A stretch of 54,888 nucleotides of DNA from Bifidobacteriaceae bacterium (GTDB lineage Bacteria > Actinomycetota > Actinomycetes > Actinomycetales > Bifidobacteriaceae). Below, in pieces: positions 26,108 to 35,219 of this stretch. The stretch lies in NCBI GenBank assembly GCA_022650895.1, contig JALCQC010000016.1, positions 1 to 54,888 of the forward strand, read 5' to 3'. Numbering within the stretch: position 1 is the first letter of the stretch; every line of letters begins with the position of its first letter. Position numbers and translations under genes: made by a program. The notes beneath the pieces were generated by a model. The model was not told the DNA's origin and made no database searches. It worked only from the letters and a program-made list of their open reading frames with translations.

Positions 26108-26833
26108 ATGAAAGCGACGACGCAGGAGCAGCAACTCCTTTTCGATCTTCAGACGTTGGACATCGACGCTCGAAAAGTGAGGTACGAAGCAGAGAATCTC
26201 GAGGAGACCGCACATCTCAAGCATCTCATCGAACAACGCAAGGCAATCGTGGTGGAACGGAAGCGCTTGGCGAAGGCACAGGAAGCCGTGAAAGCCGAGA
26301 ACGACGAGCTCGAAGCCCAGATAGCAGGTCTGGACACCAAGCTCGGTTCCATCGACGTGAAGCTGAAGTCAAGTGGGGTGACGCCCAAGGAAGTCCTGTC
26401 TCTCACCCGCCAACAGGAGACGCTTTCCGAGCAGAAGAAGGATCTCGAGGAGCAGTCGATGGAGAAGCTGTCTCAGATCGAGACGTATGAGAAGAACGAC
26501 GCCATCCTGCAGAGCAACGACGACAAACTTCATGCAGCGGGGCTTGATCTGAAAAACCGGCGGGATGACAAGATTTCCGTGTTGAAGAAGCGTATGGCAA
26601 GCATCCAGACACGCAGAAAAATCTGCATCCCCTCCATTCCGAAGGATGTCCTCCAGCTCTATGCGGACATGTCAAAGAACGCTCAGGGAAACGTGGTGGT
26701 TCGCTATATCAACGGACACGTCGAGGGACTCCACACCCAGCTTCCGCCTGCGGAACTCCACCAGATCGAGGCCGCGGACCCGGAAGACCTGGTGGTGCTC
26801 GAGGAATATGGAGTAATCGTCGCCCGCGTGTGA
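26108..26833 (+). CDS. Coiled-coil protein of the zinc-ribbon family, cysteines lost
   Basis: The 241-residue protein is nearly all charged helix (residues about 10-180, heptad-like, with LEEQSMEKLSQIETYEKN). This matches the long hairpin of the C4-type zinc-ribbon family found across bacteria, represented by HP0958/FlgZ of Helicobacter. In that family the C-terminus normally carries two Cys pairs. Here the same region reads VEGLHTQLPPAELHQIEAAD and then VVLEEYGVIVARV, with no Cys at any expected place, so it cannot bind zinc in the usual way. The only Cys in the protein is in RKICIPSI. There is no ribosome site, and TTTAAC-N17-TACTCT (26073-26101) would start transcription at the ATG, so it may be leaderless. 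Function unknown. Confidence 0.85.
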   Translation: MKATTQEQQLLFDLQTLDIDARKVRYEAENLEETAHLKHLIEQRKAIVVERKRLAKAQEAVKAENDELEAQIAGLDTKLGSIDVKLKSSGVTPKEVLSLTRQQETLSEQKKDLEEQSMEKLSQIETYEKNDAILQSNDDKLHAAGLDLKNRRDDKISVLKKRMASIQTRRKICIPSIPKDVLQLYADMSKNAQGNVVVRYINGHVEGLHTQLPPAELHQIEAADPEDLVVLEEYGVIVARV

Positions 26834-26977
26834 ACGGGAGGTTAACGGCTTCTGCGAGGAGACCGTCAAAAAGCCAGCTTTCCTTGATTTTTGAGGCGTG
26901 TTTCGTTGTCGTGCTCCGGTCCTAAATTCGAAAAGGTCACAGCAAGTGGCCGCCTCTCGACTCATGGAAGGCGTGAC

Positions 26978-27979
26978 ATGGCGGAAAGAATTCCCCCGGA
27001 TTCACAGTTCGACAATCTCAATGGTCGAAGTGTTGTAACGCTGGATGACGTTAGCACTTCGCAAATCTCCTATTTGCTTCGAAAGGCCCGGTTCATTTCG
27101 AACCATCTTCCTGAAGTATCGCAAGCAGCCGCCGGAAAAATTCTGGCGACTTTGTTTTATGAGCCCTCAACACGAACGCGACTCAGCTTCGAAACGGCCA
27201 TGCTGCGTCTCGGAGGCCATGTCATCGGCTTCTCCAGTGCGCAGAACGCCAGCGTCTCCAAGGGTGAATCGATCTCCGACACCGTGAAAACAGTGTCGAA
27301 TTATGCGGATGTGGTGGCCATTCGCCATCCCAAGGAGGGTGCCGCGCTAGTCGCTGCCCATGCCGCTTCCATTCCCGTCATCAACGCGGGCGACGGCGGA
27401 CACATGCATCCTACGCAGACTCTTGCGGATCTGGCGACGTTGCAATCCCGCTTCGGACGCATCACCGATCTCACCGTGGGGCTCTGTGGCGACCTCACCT
27501 TCGGACGAACAGTCCATTCGCTCATCGAAACGCTGTGCCGTTTCGGAAACGTACGGTTCATCCTCATCTCACCCAAGGAGTTGAGGACTCCGCAGTATGT
27601 GCTTGACCGCATCACTGCCTCGGAGTCATGCTCCTATGAGGAGGTCAGCGACCTCACCAGTGTGATCGGCGACCTGGATGCCCTCTACATGACCCGCGTG
27701 CAGAAGGAGCGCTTCTTCAACGAAGACGATTACCTCCGCTTGCGCGACACCTACATTCTCGACATGGAGAAGCTCGCCCTCGCCAAACCGACGATGGCCG
27801 TTCTCCATCCTCTGCCGCGCGTCACCGAAATTTCGACGGATGTCGACAACGACCCGCGCGCCGCTTACTTCGAGCAGGTGCGCAACGGCATGCTGATGCG
27901 CATGGCCCTGATGAGCAGTGTGGTGGGAATCACTCTCCCCGGCTTTGCCGAGGATCGTCCGCAGGAGGTTCAGGCATGA
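26978..27979 (+). CDS. pyrB: Aspartate carbamoyltransferase, catalytic subunit
   Basis: PyrB condenses carbamoyl phosphate with aspartate, the committed step of pyrimidine synthesis. From ATG 26978 it has 333 residues. The carbamoyl-phosphate loop YEPSTRTRLSFE is at residues 61-72, the 80s loop with Ser and Lys is SVSKGESISDT, and HPLPRVTEI near the C-terminus binds substrate. GGAAGG at 26966-26971 lies six bases before this start; the frame stays open upstream to 26891 but has no better start. It is the first gene of a seven-gene pyr operon and overlaps pyrI by four bases. I see no clear PyrR-type attenuator in the 144 bases upstream. Confidence 0.96.
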   Translation: MAERIPPDSQFDNLNGRSVVTLDDVSTSQISYLLRKARFISNHLPEVSQAAAGKILATLFYEPSTRTRLSFETAMLRLGGHVIGFSSAQNASVSKGESISDTVKTVSNYADVVAIRHPKEGAALVAAHAASIPVINAGDGGHMHPTQTLADLATLQSRFGRITDLTVGLCGDLTFGRTVHSLIETLCRFGNVRFILISPKELRTPQYVLDRITASESCSYEEVSDLTSVIGDLDALYMTRVQKERFFNEDDYLRLRDTYILDMEKLALAKPTMAVLHPLPRVTEISTDVDNDPRAAYFEQVRNGMLMRMALMSSVVGITLPGFAEDRPQEVQA

Positions 27980-28398
27980 TGGAAGTCACCAGCATCTCGG
28001 AAGGCATCATCATCGATCACGTTCCAGCCGGAACCGCTCTCAAAGTGCTCAATTACCTGCGCATCGATCCCACGACCGCCTCGATCGCACTCATCATGAA
28101 CACCACGTCGAACCGGTACGGCAGCAAGGACATCATCAAGATTCAGAACGCTCCGGACGTGGATCTCGACGTACTGGGTCTCATCGCTCCGAACGCCACC
28201 GTCGATATCGTCAAGGATTCCAGGATCGTGGCGAAGAAACGTCCCCGACTTCCGCAGAAGGTCACCAATGTACTTTCCTGTGTGAACCCCCGCTGCGTCA
28301 CCTCAACAGAGCATGGAATCGACCAGATATTCCGCCTTACCAACCCGGAAACCGGGGAATACCGCTGCCTCTACTGCGACGAGGCGGCCGAGCTGTGA
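27976..28398 (+). CDS. pyrI: Aspartate carbamoyltransferase, regulatory subunit
   Basis: PyrI joins PyrB in the class B holoenzyme and gives feedback control by nucleotides. The 140 residues match the family. The N-terminal allosteric domain opens MMEVTSISEGIIIDHVPAG. The zinc domain carries Cys102, Cys107, Cys131 and Cys134 in the usual Cys-X4-Cys and Cys-X2-Cys spacing, which hold the catalytic subunit. The ATG overlaps the pyrB stop, and its own stop overlaps the pyrC GTG. Its presence implies an allosterically regulated enzyme. Confidence 0.95.
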   Translation: MMEVTSISEGIIIDHVPAGTALKVLNYLRIDPTTASIALIMNTTSNRYGSKDIIKIQNAPDVDLDVLGLIAPNATVDIVKDSRIVAKKRPRLPQKVTNVLSCVNPRCVTSTEHGIDQIFRLTNPETGEYRCLYCDEAAEL

Positions 28399-29954
28399 CG
28401 GCGACGGTGCGTCTCACCAACGTCCGGGTGTGGGACACGAACGAGGTCATCGACATCGTCGCGCCTCTTCCCTGCGATGACAGTGGTGGTGAGGTCGATG
28501 GCCCTAGTGGCCGCAGTGACCAGAGTGAGCTCAGGGATCGCAATGCTTCCGACATGCCGTCGGTCATCGACGGAACCGGACTGGTGGTGAGCCCAGGTCT
28601 TGTTGACGTGCACGTTCACTTCCGTGACCCGGGGCAGACGGACAAGGAAGACATGGTGTCCGGGTCTGCGGCTGCCGCCGCAGGTGGATTCACCGATGTG
28701 TGCCTCCAACCAAACACCCTTCCTGCTGCCGACGGGGAACCGCTGCACAACGACCGTCCCGTTTCAAGGCGTCTGCTCAAGCAGGGCTTCATCTCGGTGC
28801 TTGATTACCTCGAACTCTACGAAGAGGCCTTCGGCATAAGGCTGCCCATCAACTACACGGTGGCCGTGGCGGCCTCCCGCGGGCGTGAGGGAAACGAGCC
28901 CAGCCGTCCGGAGGTGTGGAAGCCCTTCCTCAGGGAGGGGGAAGCGGATGCCGGTCACCCGGTCGTGGCCATCAGCGACGACGGAAGTGCCGTCACTGAC
29001 TCCCTCCTCGACCCGGTACTGAATCTCGCCAAGGACAACGGTCTCTTTCTGATGGAACACTGCGAACATCACGAAACAGGCGTGATCAACGACGGTGAGA
29101 CCGCCCGCCGCCTCGGCGTGGCAGGAGTGCCGGCCTCCACGGAGATGGACATCGTCAGCCGTGACATCGCCGCCGCCCAACGCACGGGAGTGCATGTGCA
29201 CTTGCAGCATGTGAGCACCGCCGCTGCTTTCGAGGCCGTTCGCAAGGCGAAGGCGGCAGGGATTCCCATCACCTGCGAAACGGCACCGCATTATTTCTCT
29301 CTGAGAGACACCGACGTGGAGAAATACGGCTCGATGGCCAAAATGAATCCTCCTCTGCGCTCGGAAGAGGATCGTCAGGCCACGCTCGCCGCCCTCGCTG
29401 ACGGTACCGTGGACGTCATCGCCACCGACCATGCTCCACACACCCCGGAGGAGAAGGGCAGGGGACTGCGCGATTCTCCGAACGGAATCATCGGGCTCGA
29501 AACGTCCTACGCGCTGGCGAACACGTTCTTGGTGGAATCCGGTCTCATGACGCACCAGCGTCTCATCGACCTCATGAGCCTTGCGCCCGCACGACTGGTC
29601 GGACTGGAACGCACCGATATCAGCGAGTTGCTGCAGCCCCAGGAGGTATCGCGGAGTTACGAGCCATCACAGGATTCTGCATTGGTAAAAACTCAAGTTC
29701 AGCACCAGGCTCCGGCGAACACCTTGACCCATCGTGTCCTTGATCTCACGGCGTTTCCGCAGGTCGAGGCGAATCTTTCCCTCCTCGCTCCGCACGCGGA
29801 ATGGACAGTTGACGCCAATAACTTTGCGTCGAAGGCGCGGAACACACCCTTCGACGGTTGGAAGCTCACCGGCCGACCGGTTGCCACCATCGTGAGGTCA
29901 CAGCTACAGGACGTAGCGGGAATACTACGGAAAGGAACTCCATGGACCGACTGA
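28395..29954 (+). CDS. pyrC: Dihydroorotase with two insertions
   Basis: PyrC closes carbamoyl-aspartate to dihydroorotate, using metal ions in a TIM-barrel amidohydrolase fold. From GTG 28395, which overlaps the pyrI stop (GTGA), it has 519 residues. That is longer than the roughly 430 usual for class I enzymes. Metal ligands lie in DVHVHFRDPG (His73 and His75), LMEHCEHH, HLQHVST and the catalytic Asp of IATDHAPHTPEEK. The extra length comes from two hydrophilic insertions, at about residues 26-56 and 414-440. The open frame continues to 27918 but that part overlaps pyrB and pyrI and is not coding. The pyrF start lies inside its 3' end. Confidence 0.94.
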   Translation: MTATVRLTNVRVWDTNEVIDIVAPLPCDDSGGEVDGPSGRSDQSELRDRNASDMPSVIDGTGLVVSPGLVDVHVHFRDPGQTDKEDMVSGSAAAAAGGFTDVCLQPNTLPAADGEPLHNDRPVSRRLLKQGFISVLDYLELYEEAFGIRLPINYTVAVAASRGREGNEPSRPEVWKPFLREGEADAGHPVVAISDDGSAVTDSLLDPVLNLAKDNGLFLMEHCEHHETGVINDGETARRLGVAGVPASTEMDIVSRDIAAAQRTGVHVHLQHVSTAAAFEAVRKAKAAGIPITCETAPHYFSLRDTDVEKYGSMAKMNPPLRSEEDRQATLAALADGTVDVIATDHAPHTPEEKGRGLRDSPNGIIGLETSYALANTFLVESGLMTHQRLIDLMSLAPARLVGLERTDISELLQPQEVSRSYEPSQDSALVKTQVQHQAPANTLTHRVLDLTAFPQVEANLSLLAPHAEWTVDANNFASKARNTPFDGWKLTGRPVATIVRSQLQDVAGILRKGTPWTD

Positions 29955-30976
29955 TCGACGCCATCGCGGCGACGGACAATCCCAGCATCGTGGGTCTCGA
30001 TCCCACGCCGGCGCTGTTGCCAGAACCGTTACTGGAACCGGTTCGCTCCGTTCAGGGTGTCGCAAGAGCACGTGCCCTTGCGGAATCCTATCTGAAATTC
30101 AACACCGCCATCATCGACGCGATCACGGGAATCGTCCCGGCGGTGAAACCTCAGATCGCCATGTACGAGGCTCTCGGAGTCGCAGGTGTCGAGACGTACG
30201 TGCGCACCACCGAATACGCACAGCAGCACGGTCTGTATGTCCTAGGTGACGTGAAGCGCGGTGACATCGGCTCCACTGCCGCTGCCTATGCCGCGCATCT
30301 CAGTGGAATGCCGGTGGTGGGGAGCTTTTCTGAGGAAAGCTCACAAGAATCCATCGACAGAAAAGACGGTGCAGAGAAAACGGCAGAGAAAACCACGGGT
30401 GTCATCGACCTGTGGCATGAAGATGCAGTCACCGTCAACCCCTATCTCGGTGTCGACGGAATCCTGCCATTCGTAGAGGCAGCGAGTGCAACCGACAAAG
30501 ACATCTTCGTCCTTGTTCGCACCTCGAATCCCTCGAGCTCGCAGCTGCAGACACTGAACGCGGAAGGGAAAGCGGTTGCCGACCACGTCGGAGATCTTGT
30601 CGAACAGTGGGGCAGTGAGACACAGGGAAGCTTTGGCTACTCGAGGGTCGGCGCGGTGGTGGGAGCCACCCATCCACGTGAAGGTGCCAGGCTGCGTGAA
30701 AGTATGCCGCACACCTTCTTCCTCGTACCGGGATTCGGTGCGCAGGGAGGGTCTGCCAAGGACGTCGCCTCCATGTTCGATGCCTCCGGAAGCGGTGCCA
30801 TTGTGAACTCGTCACGCGGAATCATCGGAGCGTGGAAAAAGGGCGCGCAGGCACACGATGCGGACGCCGGCACGGTCGAGGAGGCGCTCGACATCGTCGG
30901 ACGCAGCGCTCGGCTAGCGGCGCTCGCGATGAGAGATTCAATCACGAAGGAACTGAAGGAGAGGAATGATCACTGA
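29942..30976 (+). CDS. pyrF: Orotidine 5'-phosphate decarboxylase, type 2
   Basis: PyrF removes CO2 from orotidine monophosphate to give UMP. The 344 residues belong to the longer subfamily seen in actinobacteria. SIVGLDPTPALLPE lies near the N-terminus, and the catalytic motif GDVKRGDIGSTAAAYA supplies the Lys and Asp pair. A hydrophilic insert (SEESSQESIDRKDGAEKT and neighbours, about residues 130-152) interrupts the barrel before VTVNPYLGVDGI. The phosphate-binding end reads VPGFGAQGG. AAAGGA at 29931-29936 precedes the ATG. The gene overlaps pyrC by 13 bases and pyrK by 11. Confidence 0.94.
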   Translation: MDRLIDAIAATDNPSIVGLDPTPALLPEPLLEPVRSVQGVARARALAESYLKFNTAIIDAITGIVPAVKPQIAMYEALGVAGVETYVRTTEYAQQHGLYVLGDVKRGDIGSTAAAYAAHLSGMPVVGSFSEESSQESIDRKDGAEKTAEKTTGVIDLWHEDAVTVNPYLGVDGILPFVEAASATDKDIFVLVRTSNPSSSQLQTLNAEGKAVADHVGDLVEQWGSETQGSFGYSRVGAVVGATHPREGARLRESMPHTFFLVPGFGAQGGSAKDVASMFDASGSGAIVNSSRGIIGAWKKGAQAHDADAGTVEEALDIVGRSARLAALAMRDSITKELKERNDH

Positions 30977-31778
30977 AACCACCCCCACAACACGCGATTG
31001 CGTCAGCAAGGGGTTTCTTCCCACACGTAGGCCGGCTCTGGTCCTTGAGAAGAAGCAGTTGGATGATGGCGTCTTCTCGTTGGCGGTGCAGGATTCGTAC
31101 ATGGCGACGCATGCCCGTGCCGGGCAGTTCGCGAATCTCTATCTCCGAGATCTCTCCCGCATGCTTCCCAGACCGATGGGTGTTGCCTCCGTTCACGGCG
31201 ATGCCGTGCAGTTCATCTTCGCGGTGGTAGGCGAGGGGACGCAGCAGCTTTCTGGCCTCCAATCCGGTGACCATGTCGACATCTTGGGTCCACTCGGAAA
31301 GGGTTTTGATATCCGGGAAGGGAAGCATTACCTCCTGGCGGGAGGAGGCCTGGGTGTTCCGCCGTTGATCAGAGCGGCGCAGGAGATCCAGAGCATTGCC
31401 GGCGCCCACACGACTGCGATATTCGGGTACCGCAGGAATCATTTCGCCGACTCGATCGTTGCCGAGTACTCGGAACGTACTCTCAGCATCGACGAATCGG
31501 AGGGCAATGTCATCGATCTGCTTGATCGTTGGGAAAGTGATGCCACGGCTGCGGGAGAATCGACCGATGTCGAGATTCTCTCCTGTGGCCCCAACGCGAT
31601 GATGAAGGCCGTCGCGCAGTGGGCGAGGGAGCATGGCATTGCCTCGCAGCTCAGTCTTGAGGCACGCATGGGCTGCGGCTACGGAACATGCGTGGTCTGC
31701 GTCACGCCGACGGTGGACGGGCTGAAGAAGGTCTGCCTCGACGGCCCCGTCTTCACAGCGCAACAGCTTGGGTGGTGA
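30966..31778 (+). CDS. pyrK: Dihydroorotate dehydrogenase electron transfer subunit
   Basis: PyrK carries FAD and a 2Fe-2S cluster and lets the class 1B dihydroorotate dehydrogenase use NAD. The 270-residue protein has the ferredoxin-reductase fold, with the FAD motif LPRPMGVASVHG and the nucleotide-binding AGGGLGVPPL. The cluster ligands are Cys237, Cys242, Cys245 and Cys257 (MGCGYGTCVVC and VCLDGP). AAGGAG at 30956-30961 supports ATG 30966. It is followed directly by pyrD, its catalytic partner. Confidence 0.95.
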   Translation: MITETTPTTRDCVSKGFLPTRRPALVLEKKQLDDGVFSLAVQDSYMATHARAGQFANLYLRDLSRMLPRPMGVASVHGDAVQFIFAVVGEGTQQLSGLQSGDHVDILGPLGKGFDIREGKHYLLAGGGLGVPPLIRAAQEIQSIAGAHTTAIFGYRRNHFADSIVAEYSERTLSIDESEGNVIDLLDRWESDATAAGESTDVEILSCGPNAMMKAVAQWAREHGIASQLSLEARMGCGYGTCVVCVTPTVDGLKKVCLDGPVFTAQQLGW

Positions 31779-31792
31779 GAAGGAGAATGAGC

Positions 31793-32710
31793 ATGGTCAC
31801 TGAATGGAAGCATTCCACTGTCGTGGCAGGGGTTCCCTGGAAGAATCCTGTCGGTACGGCGTCGGGAACCTTCAACCTTGAGGCGTGCGGCCGCTTCTTC
31901 GACGTCTCTGAGATGGGAGCGATCTCGACGAAGGGTGTGTCGCCGGTTCCGTGGGACGGAAACCCGACGCCTCGTACGGTCGAGTCTCCCAGTGGCATGG
32001 TGAATGCCGTGGGTCTGCAGAATCCGGGCGTGGACCACTATCTGGTGGATGAGCTGCCCAAGCTCAAGGCGTTGGGCGCCTTGGTGGTCACCAACGTCGC
32101 AGGGCACTCCGACGATGATTACGCACAGGTGGTCGAGAAACTTGCCGATTCTTCTGCGGACATGCTGGAGATTAATGTGAGTTGTCCCAATGTGTCGCAC
32201 GGCGGACTCTCCGTGGGCTCCGATCCGCTCGTTCTGGGGCACCTCATCGAAAGACTGCGGCCTATGACCGACAAACCGATGGTGGTTAAACTCACGCCAA
32301 ACGTGACGGACATCGTTCCCATCGCACGCGCAGCCGTGGATGCCGGTGCCGATGCGCTGAGCCTCATCAACACCTTGGTGGGCATGAGCATTGACATCGA
32401 GACAGGAAAACCATTCCTTGGAAACGTCACAGGAGGTGTTTCGGGCCCCGCCATCAAGCCGATCGCCGTGGCGATGGTATGGAAGACGCGGCAGGCACTC
32501 CCTGACATCCCCATCATTGGCATCGGTGGCATCATGAGTGCGGAGGATGCGCTCGAACACCTGTATGCCGGTGCGAACGCCGTGGAGGTGGGTGCTGCGG
32601 CACTCGTTGATCCGCTGGCACCCCTCCGCATTGCGCATGACCTTGACATCTTGTTGGATTCGCGACCACAGCTCGCTGAAAAATTGAGAAAGGGCCAAAC
32701 ATGGCGCTGA
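31793..32710 (+). CDS. pyrD: Dihydroorotate dehydrogenase, class 1B catalytic subunit
   Basis: PyrD oxidises dihydroorotate to orotate with FMN. With PyrK it forms the NAD-linked class 1B heterotetramer. Recognisable parts are [12 protein letters not shown], the segment [11 protein letters not shown] near the active-site loop with its catalytic Cys, [10 protein letters not shown], and the FMN phosphate site [21 protein letters not shown] at 31780-31785 is seven bases from ATG 31793, which I take as the start (305 residues). ATG 31787 is too close to it. This is the only junction in the operon without overlap: the gap after the pyrK stop is 14 bases. The 3' end overlaps pyrE by ten bases. Confidence 0.95.
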   Translation: MVTEWKHSTVVAGVPWKNPVGTASGTFNLEACGRFFDVSEMGAISTKGVSPVPWDGNPTPRTVESPSGMVNAVGLQNPGVDHYLVDELPKLKALGALVVTNVAGHSDDDYAQVVEKLADSSADMLEINVSCPNVSHGGLSVGSDPLVLGHLIERLRPMTDKPMVVKLTPNVTDIVPIARAAVDAGADALSLINTLVGMSIDIETGKPFLGNVTGGVSGPAIKPIAVAMVWKTRQALPDIPIIGIGGIMSAEDALEHLYAGANAVEVGAAALVDPLAPLRIAHDLDILLDSRPQLAEKLRKGQTWR

Positions 32711-33453
32711 ATAACGAAAAGCAGACAGATGCCGAGAAACAGACTGCGAAGCCGAAGTCTACGATCTCTTCCACTCAGGCATTCACGGAATTCCTCCTGA
32801 ACTCCGGAGCCCTGAAATTTGGTGATTTCACTTTGAAGTCCGGACGCCAGTCACCGTACTTCGTCAATGCGGGTGCCTTCGATGACGGTGCGAAGATCGC
32901 CACGCTGGGAGCCTTTTATGCGCAGGCGATCGCCAAAGCGATGGGGGATGGAACGCTTCCCACGGACATCGATACTATTTTCGGACCCGCGTACAAGGGG
33001 ATTCCCCTTGCGGTGGCCACCTCCATCGCGCTCAACGCCTCCTTTGGTCTTCCGGTCGGCTACACCTTCGACCGCAAAGAGGTGAAGGACCACGGCGACG
33101 GGGGACTCTTCGTCGGGACCCAGCCCCGCGATGGCATGAAGATCCTGCTCGTCGACGATGTCATGACCGCCGGCACCGCCGTACGTCAGACGGTCCCGAA
33201 GATCAAGAACGTTGCCGATGCGCAGATCGTGGGGCTTGTTCTTTCCGTGGACCGGATGGAGAAGGCGAAGGATTCCGATATCTCCGCTGTTCAAGCAGTC
33301 GAGAGGGACTTTGGCTTCCCAGTGATCCCGATTGTGACGGTCAAGGACATTTTCGCCGAGGCAAAGGTCATGACGGACACGGACGGCTCGCCTCTCCTGA
33401 GCGCCGAACTCTCAGCCAGCGCCGATGCCTATCTGCAAAAGTACGGAGCCTAG
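32701..33453 (+). CDS. pyrE: Orotate phosphoribosyltransferase
   Basis: PyrE joins orotate to PRPP to form orotidine monophosphate, between PyrD and PyrF in the pathway. The 250 residues include a polar N-terminal extension of about 28 residues ahead of the fold, which begins near [10 protein letters not shown]. The PRPP-binding motif [17 protein letters not shown] is intact, and [10 protein letters not shown] and the [13 protein letters not shown] loop are present. It closes the operon. With pyrB, I, C, F, K and D the window encodes every step from carbamoyl phosphate to UMP; carAB is not here. No strong terminator follows before the TetR promoter. Confidence 0.95.
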   Translation: MALNNEKQTDAEKQTAKPKSTISSTQAFTEFLLNSGALKFGDFTLKSGRQSPYFVNAGAFDDGAKIATLGAFYAQAIAKAMGDGTLPTDIDTIFGPAYKGIPLAVATSIALNASFGLPVGYTFDRKEVKDHGDGGLFVGTQPRDGMKILLVDDVMTAGTAVRQTVPKIKNVADAQIVGLVLSVDRMEKAKDSDISAVQAVERDFGFPVIPIVTVKDIFAEAKVMTDTDGSPLLSAELSASADAYLQKYGA

Positions 33454-33511
33454 TTTGACAGTGGGCTAGTTCGTCGGTTGCGCCGGTTTTCCTGTTTTCC
33501 CGGTTCTTCAG

Positions 33512-33541
33512 TTGTCGTGTCATGAAACGTCAGCCTATAAA
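33512..33541 (+). promoter_or_regulatory. Promoter of the TetR-type gene
   Basis: TTGTCG (33512-33517), an 18-base spacer and TATAAA (33536-33541) form a good promoter. It abuts the inverted repeat at 33542, which points to autoregulation. Confidence 0.6.
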
Positions 33542-33570
33542 CTACAGTGTCGTCTTGGGCGACACTGTAG
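33542..33570. promoter_or_regulatory. Perfect 11-bp dyad, likely TetR operator
   Basis: CTACAGTGTCG (33542-33552) and CGACACTGTAG (33560-33570) are perfect inverted arms around a 7-base centre. The dyad begins right after the -10 hexamer and ends 48 bases before the regulator's ATG. Bound protein would block transcription start. Confidence 0.75.
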
Positions 33571-33618
33571 GATTAGTGGGTGCAGCCGCATGAACGACCA
33601 TGCGACGGGAAGGTTGAT

Positions 33619-34200
33619 ATGGTCAATTCATTGGATCCAAGGGTAAAGAGGACGCGGCGCCTCATCCAGCGCAGCTTTTGGGATCTGATGAAGAAGAACG
33701 GCTACGAGGCAGTTACCGTCAGCGATGTCACCAATAAGGCAGGCATCAACCGTGCCACTTTCTATGCGCATTATTCCGATAAGGCGGATGTGCTCAGCGA
33801 TCTTGCGGCGACGGCATTTCTTGGACTCGTTCCCGCCTCTCTCAAGGGAGCTGCGGTCTTCAATGAAGATACCTGTGCGGCCTTTGTGGAATTGACGAAC
33901 GCCTATGTCGAGTCGTTCTATGAGGTCTGTCGGTTCGACGACAAATCCTATGCATTGCAGATCGATGGAAAGATGCGAAAGTGCTTCTTTGAACTCGTGC
34001 AGACCGTCATGGTGAAGGATCCCGATATCCCCACCGCAGGTCTGAGCGCGGTGCTGGTCTCCTCTGCCATTTACGGAGCCGCCTTCCATGCCTACCTTGA
34101 GAATGATCAGATCGATGAGAAGCTTCCTCAAAAAATAACCCCCTTCGTGATGAGGGGGCTCGGCAGAGATGAGAGCAATCCAAGGAAGCGTCTTTCCTGA
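33619..34200 (+). CDS. TetR-family transcriptional regulator
   Basis: This is a 193-residue regulator. The N-terminal helix-turn-helix spans about residues 33-52 (TVSDVTNKAGINRATFYAHY), followed by the FYAHYSDKADVL segment typical of the family. The C-terminal helical ligand domain is not diagnostic. ATG 33619 is preceded by GGGAAGG (33607-33613). Its own promoter holds a perfect dyad, so it probably represses itself. Its other targets are not adjacent: pyrE lies upstream and a convergent LysR-type gene downstream. It could be the regulator of a distant efflux or metabolic operon. Confidence 0.88.
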   Translation: MVNSLDPRVKRTRRLIQRSFWDLMKKNGYEAVTVSDVTNKAGINRATFYAHYSDKADVLSDLAATAFLGLVPASLKGAAVFNEDTCAAFVELTNAYVESFYEVCRFDDKSYALQIDGKMRKCFFELVQTVMVKDPDIPTAGLSAVLVSSAIYGAAFHAYLENDQIDEKLPQKITPFVMRGLGRDESNPRKRLS

Positions 34201-34239
34201 CGGAGTCTACGTTGGGGAGAGACGCCGGTGTACGCAGAC

Positions 34240-35163
34240 TCAGCCCACCAGCTTGTACCCGTTGGCGGCAATGACCTTCTTGAGCTCGTCGAGATAGAGC
34301 CCGCCGGACTGCGAGATCTTGGCGCGCTCGTTGGTAATCCAGCCGACGAGCATCGTTTCATCTGATTCCAGTGGAACCGTCACGATTTTCTCGGAGTTGA
34401 GATCCTCGTTATCGATTCCGGAGCAGACCGTGTATCCGTTGAGCCCCACAATGAAGTTGAGGATGGTGGCGCGGTCGGTCACGTTGATCTGCTTGGGGGA
34501 GAACTCCGGCCACACGGCCTCTTCCGCGAAGTAGAAGCTTCCCTCGCCGCCCTGATCGTATTGAATGAAGGGATAGGGCTTGAGATCCTCCATGGTCACC
34601 TTCTCCTTTTGAGCCAGAGGATTCTCGCGGGAGAGGAACACATGGAGGTTCGCTCTGAAGATCGGGTGGAATTCAAGGTGCTTTTCACGTAGGAGCTTGC
34701 CGATGACGTCCTTGTTGAAGTCGGAGAGGTAGAGGATCCCGATTTCGGACTGCATGGTGGCGACCTGATCGATGATGTCGCGCGTCCCGGTTTCCCGGAT
34801 GGTGAATTCGTATTCCTCGGAATCGCTTGCCTTGATGAGATTGACGAAGGCCTCCACGGCGAACATGTAGTGCTGCGTGGAGACTTGGCAGAGTTGGCGG
34901 CGCGGCTTCGCGTTCTTGTAGCGCTCCTCCAGCAGTTCGGACTGGTCGAGCACCTGGCGGGCATAGGTCAGGAATTCGGCGCCGTCGACCGTCAGCGTGA
35001 TTCCTTGGGAGGAGCGCGTGAAAATCTCGATGCCCATTTCCTTCTCGAGCTCCTTGACCGCCGAGCTCAGGGCTGGCTGGGAGATGTAGAGCTCGTGGGA
35101 TGCCTCGTTCATGGAACCGCATTCAACGATTTTGACAATATACTTTAGTTGCAGCAGGGTCAT
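34240..35163 (-). CDS. LysR-family transcriptional regulator
   Basis: This 307-residue protein has a typical N-terminal winged helix-turn-helix (residues about 18-37, MNEASHELYISQPALSSAVK). It is followed by the linker helix and a two-lobe effector-binding domain with GILYLSDFNKDVIG and the hinge region ILNFIVGLNGY. No divergent target gene is adjacent in the usual LysR arrangement; the upstream neighbour, the ABC-F gene, lies on the same strand and ends about 170 bases before it. The gene is convergent with the TetR-type gene, with only 39 bases between them. The regulon and effector are unknown. Confidence 0.9.
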   Translation of the reverse strand: MTLLQLKYIVKIVECGSMNEASHELYISQPALSSAVKELEKEMGIEIFTRSSQGITLTVDGAEFLTYARQVLDQSELLEERYKNAKPRRQLCQVSTQHYMFAVEAFVNLIKASDSEEYEFTIRETGTRDIIDQVATMQSEIGILYLSDFNKDVIGKLLREKHLEFHPIFRANLHVFLSRENPLAQKEKVTMEDLKPYPFIQYDQGGEGSFYFAEEAVWPEFSPKQINVTDRATILNFIVGLNGYTVCSGIDNEDLNSEKIVTVPLESDETMLVGWITNERAKISQSGGLYLDELKKVIAANGYKLVG

Positions 35164-35219
35164 AGGAAAAAACTATAGCAAAGTCTGTTTTGCCAAGGGT
35201 AACTTATAACGACCAATGA

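Noticed and set aside
26834-26977. PyrR-type attenuator before pyrB
   Set aside because: No PyrR-binding loop or terminator with a U-tract is visible in the leader.
27918-28394. Upstream extension of the pyrC frame
   Set aside because: The frame is open but runs through pyrB and pyrI in another frame, and its residues are Arg/His/Ser-rich without similarity to dihydroorotase. GTG 28395 is the natural start.
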